Positions 54,610 to 63,116 of a stretch of 64,000 nucleotides of DNA are shown here, piece by piece. The position numbers and the translations under genes are program-made. The stretch covers positions 372,001-436,000 of the forward strand of contig NZ_JAHYCA010000004.1 of assembly GCF_019430905.1 (NCBI RefSeq), in the 5' to 3' direction. The DNA comes from Billgrantia antri. GTDB lineage: Bacteria > Pseudomonadota > Gammaproteobacteria > Pseudomonadales > Halomonadaceae. Within the stretch, counting starts at the first letter, position 1; each line of letters begins with the position of its first letter. The notes under the pieces are model-generated. The model was given only the letters and a program-made list of their open reading frames with translations. It ran no database searches and was not told where the DNA came from.

Positions 54610-57600
54610 ATGCGTCCCTTCATCGATGCCTCTCTCAGCAGCCAATGGAACGGCGGCTTCGTGATGGAGATCTTCATCTCCAACCAGGGAACCCAACCGA
54701 TCGTCGACTACCAGGTCAGCTTCACGCTGGACGGCACCATAACTGATATCTGGGGTGGCGTGATCGACGCCTACAGCGACGACCGCTATGCCATCGTCGA
54801 CGACGATACCGACAACGACATCGCCCCGGGCGAGACAGTTCGCTTCAAGTTCAAGGTACTGACCGAAAGCGGCCTGATGCCCTCCGACGTGACCGTGAAC
54901 GGGGTAACACCGGAATTTTCGGCCGAGGCGGAGACACTGCTGGCCAGCGAGCCGCTCGAGACGCAGGCGGTCGAATCCAGCCTGTTCGATGCTAACGGAG
55001 AGGCCACCGTCGGTCCCGGCATCACCGCTGCCGAACTGCAGGCGCTGGTCGACGCTGCACCGGAAGGCGCTGTCCTGCACCTGGCTGCCGGCGACTATCG
55101 CTTCGACACCATGATCAGCGTCTCTCGCTCCGACATCAGCCTCGTCGGGGCTGGACGCGGCGAGACGCGCATCACGTTCACCGACGAGGCCCTTGCCACG
55201 GGCGCCTCCCATGGCTTCCTGGCTGAGAGCAAGACGACCCAGTTCGCCGGCTACCTCAAGCAGAACGCCGCCATGGGCGAAGATACCCTGTCGCTCAAGA
55301 CCGACCATGGCTTGCAGGCCGGTGATACCGTGCGTATCTGGCAGGACAACACGCAGGAGTATTTCGACGAGATCGGCGACACCTCCTGGCAGCAGCTCAA
55401 CGCTCCGTTGCGCACCAGCATGGCCAAGGTGATGGCTGTCGATGGCGGCACAGTCACCCTCGATCGTGGTGTGCACTTCGATTTCGACAGCGGCGCCGCC
55501 AAGGTCCAGCGCTACGATGCGCTGGAGAACGTGACCCTCAAGGGGTTCTCGGTGGGCTTCGAGCTAGGAGTGCCGAACAAGGCCGACTTCAGCAACACGC
55601 TTACCCACCTGACCGACTATCAGGCGATCAAACTCAACGGCACCGTGGGTGCCCATATCAGCGACATCGAAGTGCTCAACGGGCCTTTCACCGCCTTCGA
55701 GTTCGCGCTCTCTCTCGACCTGCAGGCCGATTCACTTGGCGCCCATGGGGCCTTCAACAAGGGCAGCGGCGGTAACGGCTATGCCTTCGAGCTACGCGAA
55801 AGCTATGACGGCGTTTACACGCAGCTCGAGGACACAGGCATGCGCCATAGCGTACTGTTCTCCTCGTGGCGCTCATCGGTCGGCAACGACATCCACGTGA
55901 CGTCCACGGATCGCGACATCAACTTCCACGGTGGCCAGGATCACGGCAATACCGTGCACGTCGAGCAATCGATTCGTGACGCGGATGCCGATGGTCTTTC
56001 TCCCGTGGTCTGGTACAACGAAGGCGGGCACAGCTTCGGGTCCATCACCGAGGCCGGCGCCAACCAGATCACCTTCGACTACGTCATCGGCTCGCGCCGT
56101 GACGACATCATTCAAGGGACCGACAATGGCGTCTATCTCGATGGCGCTCTGGGCCATGACACTCTGTTCGGCGGTACCGGGAACGATATCCTGCGAGGCG
56201 GTCTCGGCAACGACCTTCTTGACGGCGGCGCCGGCTTCGACATTGCCCACATGGAGCAGAACCACGACGCCTACACCGTTCAGTTCAATGAGGACGGCAG
56301 CGTCCAACTGGCAGGGGGCAGCAGCGACGCCGATACCTTGATCGGTATCGAAAGGGTGCTATTCGCCGATGGCATCGAGCTCGATGTCCCCAGCCGGACC
56401 TTCGCCCAGGGAGAGCAACCGAACGTCCCCACACCGGATGAGATTCTCTCTGACTCGGCTCAGGACACCAGCGACACCACCGTGTCGTCACCTACCTCGA
56501 GCATCATCGAGCCCGAACCGGCGCTTGCCGAAGAGCCAGTAGACGAACCGATTATCATCGCCAGCGCAATGGAGGTCGGGCTGAGCGTGGTCAGCCGCTG
56601 GCTCGGCGGCTACGTGATGCGCGTGGAGATCGCCAACCGCTCGAGCAGCGATGTGGCCAGCCCCGAGATCACCTTCACGCTGCCAGCGGACGTCACCACC
56701 TTTTACGGTGCCACCTTGCTGGAACGTGACGGCGATACATATCGGATCGCCTATGATGGCAGCGACACGCTCCAGGCGGACAGCATCATGCGCTTCTCCT
56801 TCAAGGCGTATGCACCGGTGAGCGAGGCGCCGGCTTCACTCGCCCTGAACGGAACGGAGCTATCGCTCTATCCGCAGGCTCTGATTGCCGGCGAGGCGGC
56901 AGATTCCGAACTGATGGACGTTCTCTACCCCGCCCCAACGGCAGCTGACTTTCTGGCCCTTACCAGCAATATCACCAAGACCTGGTCGGGCGGCTACATG
57001 ACCGAGGTGCTGGTAACCAATACCTCCGATGTGACCATCGACCAGCCTTCGTTGAGCTTCAGCCTGCCCGGAACCATTACCGACATGTGGAATGGCGAGT
57101 TTCTTGCCACTGACGAAGGCTATGTCGTCAGCGCCATCAATGGCGGAGCGGTACTGGATCCCGGCGAGACATGGCGCGTTTCCTACAAGGTCCGCGACGA
57201 CAGCTACGCCCTGCCTGACAATCTCAATGCCGAAGGCGAGCTGTTAGGCGTGCCCACCATGGAAGACGATGGCCTGATCGGCACCGAGGGCGAAGACACC
57301 CTGCAAGGCACGGCGGCTAGCGATTCTCTCTACGGTGGCCTGGGGAGCGACAGACTGACCGGCGGTGCAGGCGGCGATCACTTCGTCTATCTCTCGACCT
57401 TCGAGTCCACGGCATTCGACAGCGATATCATTGTCGATTTTGATCGCAGCGAAGGTGACCTGATCGACCTCTCAGGCATCGATGCCGACCTCGCCACCGA
57501 AGGCGAACAGGCGTTCTCTTGGGTCGGCAACGCGGCCTTCAGTGGGACGGCGGGCGAGCTACGCAGCGAAGGCGGTCAGGTCCAGGGCGACGTCAACGGC

Positions 57601-57672
57601 GACGGCGTCGTTGATATACAGGTCGACGTGCTGGGCGTCGACAGCCTGCGCGCCGACGACTTCATGCTCTAG
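54610..57672 (+). CDS. Secreted RTX protein with parallel beta-helix and three CBM2-like modules
   Basis: From ATG 54610 the acidic product has 1,020 residues and no signal peptide. Modules in order: CBM2-like (about 1-100, QWNGGFVMEIFISNQG), right-handed beta-helix (about 136-490, with LVDAAPEGAVLHLAAGDYRF), RTX nonapeptides (514-544, GGTGNDILRGGLGND), acidic linker, CBM2-like (about 655-760, RWLGGYVMRVEI), CBM2-like (about 783-885, TWSGGYMTEVLV), RTX (891-927), and a serralysin/AlgE-type C-terminus with DVNGDG and DFML. This predicts calcium-dependent folding after type I secretion and polysaccharide binding. The beta-helix recalls alginate epimerases and lyases, but I do not see the AlgE catalytic YGFDPH. 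No secretion genes are nearby. Confidence 0.85.
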   Translation: MRPFIDASLSSQWNGGFVMEIFISNQGTQPIVDYQVSFTLDGTITDIWGGVIDAYSDDRYAIVDDDTDNDIAPGETVRFKFKVLTESGLMPSDVTVNGVTPEFSAEAETLLASEPLETQAVESSLFDANGEATVGPGITAAELQALVDAAPEGAVLHLAAGDYRFDTMISVSRSDISLVGAGRGETRITFTDEALATGASHGFLAESKTTQFAGYLKQNAAMGEDTLSLKTDHGLQAGDTVRIWQDNTQEYFDEIGDTSWQQLNAPLRTSMAKVMAVDGGTVTLDRGVHFDFDSGAAKVQRYDALENVTLKGFSVGFELGVPNKADFSNTLTHLTDYQAIKLNGTVGAHISDIEVLNGPFTAFEFALSLDLQADSLGAHGAFNKGSGGNGYAFELRESYDGVYTQLEDTGMRHSVLFSSWRSSVGNDIHVTSTDRDINFHGGQDHGNTVHVEQSIRDADADGLSPVVWYNEGGHSFGSITEAGANQITFDYVIGSRRDDIIQGTDNGVYLDGALGHDTLFGGTGNDILRGGLGNDLLDGGAGFDIAHMEQNHDAYTVQFNEDGSVQLAGGSSDADTLIGIERVLFADGIELDVPSRTFAQGEQPNVPTPDEILSDSAQDTSDTTVSSPTSSIIEPEPALAEEPVDEPIIIASAMEVGLSVVSRWLGGYVMRVEIANRSSSDVASPEITFTLPADVTTFYGATLLERDGDTYRIAYDGSDTLQADSIMRFSFKAYAPVSEAPASLALNGTELSLYPQALIAGEAADSELMDVLYPAPTAADFLALTSNITKTWSGGYMTEVLVTNTSDVTIDQPSLSFSLPGTITDMWNGEFLATDEGYVVSAINGGAVLDPGETWRVSYKVRDDSYALPDNLNAEGELLGVPTMEDDGLIGTEGEDTLQGTAASDSLYGGLGSDRLTGGAGGDHFVYLSTFESTAFDSDIIVDFDRSEGDLIDLSGIDADLATEGEQAFSWVGNAAFSGTAGELRSEGGQVQGDVNGDGVVDIQVDVLGVDSLRADDFML

Positions 57673-57703
57673 GCATCGCGAGCTGCAGGACTCTCTCGGA
57701 ACT

Positions 57704-57730
57704 ACGCCCGGCCATGCGCCGGGCGTTCTT
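57704..57730 (+). terminator. Terminator of the RTX gene
   Basis: An 8-bp stem ACGCCCGG / CCGGGCGT with a 7-nt loop, followed by TCTT, 31 bp after the RTX stop codon. Confidence 0.7.
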
Positions 57731-57763
57731 GCCCACTGCCTTTGCTCAAGGGGCCTAACGCAT

Positions 57764-57793
57764 AAGGCCCATCCCACGATCGGATGGGCCTTG
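57764..57793. terminator. Bidirectional hairpin between RTX gene and siderophore receptor gene
   Basis: An 11-bp stem, AAGGCCCATCC and its complement, with an 8-nt loop. It lies just after the stop of the minus-strand receptor gene and can terminate either convergent transcript. Confidence 0.7.
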
Positions 57794-57813
57794 AAGCTTC
57801 CACTAGTCTCGAA

Positions 57814-60000
57814 TCAGTATCGCCAGGTGAGGTTAGCCATGACACTGCGCGGCGCACCGGAAAAGGCCTGATCCCACTTGAGACTCGTCAGGTACTCCTC
57901 GTCGGTCACGTTGTTGACGTTCAAGGAAGCCGTAAGGCTCTCGTTGATGTCATAGCTGGCCATCAGATCGACCAGTGTATAGGCGTCCTGATGCGTCTCG
58001 CCAGCGATATAGTCACGCTCGCGGTGGATGTCGTCCTGCCAGCGCACCCTGGCCCCAACCTTGAGCTGTGGCATGAACGGCAGGCGATAGCTGGTCATTG
58101 CACGCAGCATATTGCGAGGGATATAGGTATTGGTGGCCTCCCCTTCGGCGTCCTCGATCTCCAGATAGGTATAGCCGACGCTGGCCTGCCAACCCTCGGC
58201 CAGTTCACCTGCCAGTGTCACTTCAACGCCCTCGCTGGTGATGCCGTCGCCGCCCATGTAGATCGATGTGCCATCGGGCAAGGTACCAGCCGGCTGAGCC
58301 ACATTGTTCTGCTCAATGCGGAACAGTGCGAAGGAGGCATCAGCCCCGCCGTCGAACAGATCGGCCTTGATTCCGATTTCCTGGGCGACCCCGTCGATGG
58401 GATCGAGATAGTCGCCGTTTCGGTCGATCTCGGTCTGTGGTTGGAAGATTTCAGTATAGCTAGCGTAGACCGACGCCTGATCGGTAACATCGAAGATCAG
58501 TCCGGCATAGGGCGTCAAAACGCTGTTGTAAGACGTATCCTGCGAACTGCCGTATTGTTCGCCGACAGTATCCAGCCAGCTCAGCCGCGTACCCACGACA
58601 CCCGTCCAGCGATCGGCAAGGTCCAGCTTGGCAGCACTGTAGAAACTTCTCTCTTTGATAGTCGCATCGTTACCAAACGATGGCTCACCAAAACTGGGCT
58701 GAGGGTAACTGCCATTCCATTCGTCCAGTGGAGGCAAACCTTGAGTTGCTGCGTCGTACAAAGAACTCTGCTGGTTGCGACTCTGGCTCCAGTCACTTCC
58801 AAGCACCAGTTGATGGGTACGGCCTAGCAAGTCGATGTTGCCCTTGGCATGAAGGTCGGCAATCCACTGTTCTAAGTGGCGGTCATACTTGCTGATGTAG
58901 AGCTGGCTGGCATCTACACGGCCTGTTGCGGCATCCGGCACCCCATAGATATAGAGCAGTTGGGTATCCGAGAGCATGTCCAGGTGCGTCACGGTACCCT
59001 TGAGGGTCCAGTTGTCGCTTAGATCCTGAGCCAGTTCCAGAAAGCTACGCCGTGTTTCCACATCCCAATACGACCAGTCGGGTGCCGATGAAGTGGAAAC
59101 CCCATAGTTGGTTGGATTACCTGCCGAGTCATAAAGCGGCAGTGAACCCCACATGTTGCCGTCGGTATCGTTCTGCTGCCAGGTGTGCCCCACGGTAAGC
59201 TGAGTGGTGTCGGTGACATCCGCTTCCAACACGCCATATAGCAGCCCGCGCTCGCGGCTCAAGCGATCCAGGTAGGAATCGCTCTGTAGACCCGAGGCCA
59301 CAAGGCGCCCCCTCACCTTTCCATGGCTGTCGAGCGGCCCTGCCACGTCTACGTCCAAACGCCGATGTTCCCATGAGCCCACGCTGGCCGTGACGCTGGC
59401 ATGAGGCAGATCCGTTGGTCGTTTACGGACGAAATTTATGGTCGCGCCAGGGTTTCCCGAGCCAGACATCAGCCCCGTCGCACCGCGCACAACTTCGACA
59501 CGATCATAGATGACGGTGTCCATGTCGCCGTGGACGTTGTTGTACGGCATCGGTACCCGCAGGCCATCAACCTGAAAGTTCGATACCTCGAACCCGCGAG
59601 CGGTGTAATAGGTGCGATCGGTCTCTAGCCGCTCGACCGTCACTCCCGGGGAGCTCTCGAGAACGTCATTTACAGTATCGAGCTGGAAATCATCCATTTG
59701 CGCTCGAGTCACGGTGGATACCGACTGCGGGGTCTCGCGAGGCGTCAGATCGAGGCGTGTGGCAGTACTGGTACGCGGAACGCGATAGCTGTCGGAGCCC
59801 TCCGTGACAAGCGAAAGCGCCTCGGCCTCAACGGTGATCGTCTCGAGTTCACCGGCAGAAGCGGATGTCTGCCCAGTTTCCTGCGCCAGCAGCGCTGGAG
59901 AAACCACCATCATGACACTGACGGTAGCCAGGCCCAAGGCCTGCCGAACAGCCTTGGCAAGTGGATCGAGATCAGTTGAGAGGGGGACGGGGCGTAACAT
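57814..60000 (-). CDS. TonB-dependent ferric siderophore receptor (FhuE/FpvA type)
   Basis: The 728-aa outer-membrane receptor has a signal peptide ending near residue 39 (LLAQ) and a possible TonB box (LETITVEA). The plug domain has the FhuE/FpvA-type sequence TPRETPQSVSTVTRAQMDDF and VEVVRGATGLMSGSGNPGATINFVRKRP. A 22-stranded barrel ends in NLTWRY, with a terminal aromatic residue. Receptors of this group import ferric hydroxamate or pyoverdine-type siderophores; the exact ligand cannot be told. It is divergent from a second receptor gene with Fur-like sites between. Confidence 0.93.
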   Translation of the reverse strand: MLRPVPLSTDLDPLAKAVRQALGLATVSVMMVVSPALLAQETGQTSASAGELETITVEAEALSLVTEGSDSYRVPRTSTATRLDLTPRETPQSVSTVTRAQMDDFQLDTVNDVLESSPGVTVERLETDRTYYTARGFEVSNFQVDGLRVPMPYNNVHGDMDTVIYDRVEVVRGATGLMSGSGNPGATINFVRKRPTDLPHASVTASVGSWEHRRLDVDVAGPLDSHGKVRGRLVASGLQSDSYLDRLSRERGLLYGVLEADVTDTTQLTVGHTWQQNDTDGNMWGSLPLYDSAGNPTNYGVSTSSAPDWSYWDVETRRSFLELAQDLSDNWTLKGTVTHLDMLSDTQLLYIYGVPDAATGRVDASQLYISKYDRHLEQWIADLHAKGNIDLLGRTHQLVLGSDWSQSRNQQSSLYDAATQGLPPLDEWNGSYPQPSFGEPSFGNDATIKERSFYSAAKLDLADRWTGVVGTRLSWLDTVGEQYGSSQDTSYNSVLTPYAGLIFDVTDQASVYASYTEIFQPQTEIDRNGDYLDPIDGVAQEIGIKADLFDGGADASFALFRIEQNNVAQPAGTLPDGTSIYMGGDGITSEGVEVTLAGELAEGWQASVGYTYLEIEDAEGEATNTYIPRNMLRAMTSYRLPFMPQLKVGARVRWQDDIHRERDYIAGETHQDAYTLVDLMASYDINESLTASLNVNNVTDEEYLTSLKWDQAFSGAPRSVMANLTWRY

Positions 60001-60029
60001 GTGGGACAGGCCTCAAGATGATGTGTATA

Positions 60030-60048
60030 GCAAATGATAATGAATGTG
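60030..60048. promoter_or_regulatory. Fur-like site upstream of the FhuE-type receptor gene
   Basis: 13 of 19 matches to the Fur consensus, with the core AATGATAATG. It lies 30-48 bp upstream of the minus-strand receptor start, a good place for repression. Confidence 0.6.
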
Positions 60049-60150
60049 ATTTAATTTTATCAAGCAAAATCCATAATTGACTTCGGCATGAGCGGGCGAG
60101 GCAAGCCGGTAGCGCGGAGAAACAGATGCATCGGGTTTGAATTATCAAAT

Positions 60151-60169
60151 AGCAAGTATTATCATTCAC
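60151..60169. promoter_or_regulatory. Fur-like site upstream of the IutA-type receptor gene
   Basis: On the minus strand this reads GTGAATGATAATACTTGCT, 12 of 19 matches to the Fur consensus, with the same GAATGATAAT-type core as the neighbouring site. It lies 74-92 bp upstream of the plus-strand receptor start. Confidence 0.5.
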
Positions 60170-60242
60170 GCGCTTCGTCGCGGATCCTCTGCCTCGCGCA
60201 GTGCGAAGCGATAGCCCACATCAAGCAAGGGAACGACATCCG

Positions 60243-62369
60243 ATGACTCAAAAGACGCACATCGCCTGGCTGGCACCGGTAATGCTCGGCACTACCCTGC
60301 CGGGCTTGGCCTTCGCCCAGGCCGAGACCGAAGGGACCGATGCTTTGCGCGACCTCTCCCCGCTGGTCGTCACCGCCACCCGCAATCGCAGCCAGGCCGG
60401 CGAGACGCCCCAGAAGATCACTGTCATAACTCGTGAGCAGATAGAGCAGCAACTGGCCATCACACAGGACCCTGGCCAGGTGCTCAGCAACCTGATTCCC
60501 TCTTATTCGCCCAGCCGCCAGAAGCTCTCCAATACCGGTGAGACGTTTCGTGGTCGAGCGCCACTGTTTCTGATCGATGGCGTGCCCCAGACCAATCCGT
60601 TGCGTGACAGCGCTCGGGACAGTTACACCATCGACCTGAGCATGGTCGAGCGCATCGAGGTGATCCATGGCGCCAGTGCCGAGCACGGCCTGGGTGCCAC
60701 CGGCGGCCTTATCAACTTCGTCACCAAGCGTGCCGAAGGAGGTGGCATCAGCCACCAGGTTTCCACTCAGCTCACCTTCGACGACGATTTCGAATCCGAG
60801 GGCTTCGGTAACAAGCTGGGCTACCAGCTCAGTGCTCAGAATGGCGACTGGGACTTCCTGGGCGCCGTCACACGCCAGGAGCGCGGGGTCTTTTATGACG
60901 GTAACGACGAGATCGTAGGTATCGCCTACCCCGGCGAGCTGCAGAACTCCACCAGCTATGACCTCTTCGGCAAGCTGGGTTACTGGATCGATGAGGACCA
61001 GAACGTTGAGCTTTCACTCAACCACTTCGATCTGGAAGAGGGTGACGATTACGTTCCGGAGACAGGCAATCGTGACGCCAGCATCCCGACCACGGCCCGC
61101 CGAGGCAGTCGCGATGGAGCCCCCGGCTTCAACGAAGTCACGACGGCAAGGCTGGCCTACTCGCATGACGACTGGCTCGGTAATGAACTCGATGCACAGA
61201 TCTATCGCCAGCGCTTCCGCGCCCGATTTGCCACCACCCCTTTCTTCCCCTATCTGGACGCATCGGGTAATACCCAGTACGACCAGTCGCGCAATGAGTC
61301 GGACAAGCTGGGGGGCAAGTTCTCACTCAGCCGCGCAGGCCTGCTCGATGATCGCTTGAGATTGACCACTGGCATCGACGTACTGCAAGACGAGACCCGG
61401 CAAATGCTGGTCGACACTGAACGTACCTATGTGCCCGAGACCCAGTTTCGCAACTATGCGCTCTTTTTGCAGGGTGACTTCAGCCTGACCGACTCACTTA
61501 GCCTGCATGCCGGCGTTCGCCATGAACAGGCTGAGCTCGAAGTCGATACCTTCTCAACCATCGACCGCAGTGACGTTACCCAGGACAACGTCACCGTCGA
61601 CGGCGGCAAGCCGGACTTCGACGAGACCCTTTACAACTTGGGTCTGGTCTATCAAGCCACCGACTGGGCACAGCTCTACGCCAATTATTCCGAGGGCTTC
61701 GGTATGCCCGATGTGGGTCGCGTATTGCGCGGCATCGATGTACCCGGACAGGACATCGATACTCTGCTGCAACTCCAGCCGATCGTGACCGACAATCGCG
61801 AGATCGGGGCTCGTTTCGACTGGGATCGCTATGGCCTCGAGCTGAGCTATTACGAATCCGACTCCGATTACGGCGAGCGCCTCGCTGAGGAAAATGGTGT
61901 CTTCGTCGGGAATCGCGAGAAGACCGAGATTCAGGGCGTCGAGGTGACAGGTGAAATGCGTATCGGCGATGCGCATGATCTGCGCCTCACCTACACTCAC
62001 GCCGAAGGCGAGTCGGACCAGGATGGTGACGGCAGCGTCGATACCGAGCTGACCGGCATCAATATCGCACCGGATACGCTGCGACTGGGCTGGAGCGCCG
62101 CCTGGAACGACACCCTCTCCTCTCACCTGCAGGCCAGCCACTACTTCGATCGCAGCGTCGAAGACCCCGAACTGGAGTTCGATGGCTATACGCTATTCGA
62201 CGCTTCCCTGGCCTACCGCCTGCCCGTGGGACAACTCTCCTTCGGCATCGAGAACCTGACCGACGAGCAGTACATCACCTACTACTCCCAGGCGGCTCGA
62301 ATCAGTGACGAATACTATTTCGCCGGCCGCGGTCGCACTTTCACCCTCGGCTATCAGTTGGACTTCTGA
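60243..62369 (+). CDS. TonB-dependent siderophore receptor (IutA-like)
   Basis: The 708-aa outer-membrane receptor has a signal peptide (residues 1-25, ending AFAQ) and a TonB box-like segment (PLVVTATRN, about 38-46). The plug shows FRGRAPLFLIDGVPQ and RIEVIHGASAEHGLGATGGLINFVTKR, the latter close to the IutA group (aerobactin and related citrate-hydroxamate siderophores). The barrel ends in TLGYQLDF with terminal Phe. The ligand remains an inference. No siderophore biosynthesis genes are visible, so it may use xenosiderophores. A strong terminator follows. Confidence 0.92.
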   Translation: MTQKTHIAWLAPVMLGTTLPGLAFAQAETEGTDALRDLSPLVVTATRNRSQAGETPQKITVITREQIEQQLAITQDPGQVLSNLIPSYSPSRQKLSNTGETFRGRAPLFLIDGVPQTNPLRDSARDSYTIDLSMVERIEVIHGASAEHGLGATGGLINFVTKRAEGGGISHQVSTQLTFDDDFESEGFGNKLGYQLSAQNGDWDFLGAVTRQERGVFYDGNDEIVGIAYPGELQNSTSYDLFGKLGYWIDEDQNVELSLNHFDLEEGDDYVPETGNRDASIPTTARRGSRDGAPGFNEVTTARLAYSHDDWLGNELDAQIYRQRFRARFATTPFFPYLDASGNTQYDQSRNESDKLGGKFSLSRAGLLDDRLRLTTGIDVLQDETRQMLVDTERTYVPETQFRNYALFLQGDFSLTDSLSLHAGVRHEQAELEVDTFSTIDRSDVTQDNVTVDGGKPDFDETLYNLGLVYQATDWAQLYANYSEGFGMPDVGRVLRGIDVPGQDIDTLLQLQPIVTDNREIGARFDWDRYGLELSYYESDSDYGERLAEENGVFVGNREKTEIQGVEVTGEMRIGDAHDLRLTYTHAEGESDQDGDGSVDTELTGINIAPDTLRLGWSAAWNDTLSSHLQASHYFDRSVEDPELEFDGYTLFDASLAYRLPVGQLSFGIENLTDEQYITYYSQAARISDEYYFAGRGRTFTLGYQLDF

Positions 62370-62403
62370 TTCCTCGGTCTGAAACGGACCTGGCTTACTG
62401 TTT

Positions 62404-62429
62404 GGCGGCGCCTTGAGCGCCGCCTTTTT
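62404..62429 (+). terminator. Intrinsic terminator of the IutA-like receptor gene
   Basis: An 8-bp GC stem (GGCGGCGC / GCGCCGCC) with a 5-nt loop, followed by five T. Confidence 0.9.
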
Positions 62430-62461
62430 CGTTGCAGGCCCTTCTCCATTCCCCCTTTACC

Positions 62462-63085
62462 TCAGCGCCACCACTCGGGATGCGCCGCCATGAGTTCTCG
62501 CCGGCGCTCTGCTTCCCGGGCCTGCTTATCGAGGGCGGGTACCAGCAGCGCCTCGGCACGTGCCGGAGAGAGCGCGAAGAGGCCGTCGTCGTCGCCGATG
62601 ATCAAATCGCCCGGCGAGATCGCCACGCCGTCGATGGCCACCGGCACGTTGACCTCGCCTTCGAGGTTCACGGCGCGAGTGGTGAGCGGACTCGTGCCAC
62701 GGGAGTATACCGGCAGGTTCAACTGCGCCAGCTCGGCCGCGTCGGTGACCCGCCCCGAAGTGACCACCCCGGCAAGCCCCTTGCGCAGCGCCGCGTAGCT
62801 GCGCAGCTCGCCCCAGCAGGCACGGCGCTCGTCGCCGGAGACGTCGATCACCAGCACCTCTCCCGGCTCGGCCATTTCCAGCGCACGGCGAATCACACTT
62901 CCGTCGAGATGTGGGATACGCACCGTCAGAGCCCTGCCCAGCAGCCGTACCGGGTGACGCAGCGGCGTGAGACCGACGATGGCACCAAAGTCGGTAAGAT
63001 GGCCAAGGGTGGACGTAGCGACGTCACGATAGCGCGCCAACAGCTCCGGTGAGGCGGCCGTCGTGCGGGGGTTGATGTCGAACAT
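62462..63085 (-). CDS. RraA-like family protein (HMG/CHA aldolase-like)
   Basis: The 207-aa protein has the RraA fold: VSGDERRACWGELRSYAALRKGLAGVV, followed by TSGRVTDAAEL, which matches the G-x-RD region of class II 4-hydroxy-4-methyl-2-oxoglutarate aldolases. The family also includes RNase E inhibitors and other small enzymes. Here it lies 31 bp after a FecCD-type iron permease gene and is probably co-transcribed with it, so a link to siderophore or organic-acid metabolism is possible. Start ATG 63085; no function is certain. Confidence 0.82.
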   Translation of the reverse strand: MFDINPRTTAASPELLARYRDVATSTLGHLTDFGAIVGLTPLRHPVRLLGRALTVRIPHLDGSVIRRALEMAEPGEVLVIDVSGDERRACWGELRSYAALRKGLAGVVTSGRVTDAAELAQLNLPVYSRGTSPLTTRAVNLEGEVNVPVAIDGVAISPGDLIIGDDDGLFALSPARAEALLVPALDKQAREAERRRELMAAHPEWWR

Positions 63086-63116
63086 GGCATGTTTCCTTGC
63101 CGTCTGCCGCTGACGG

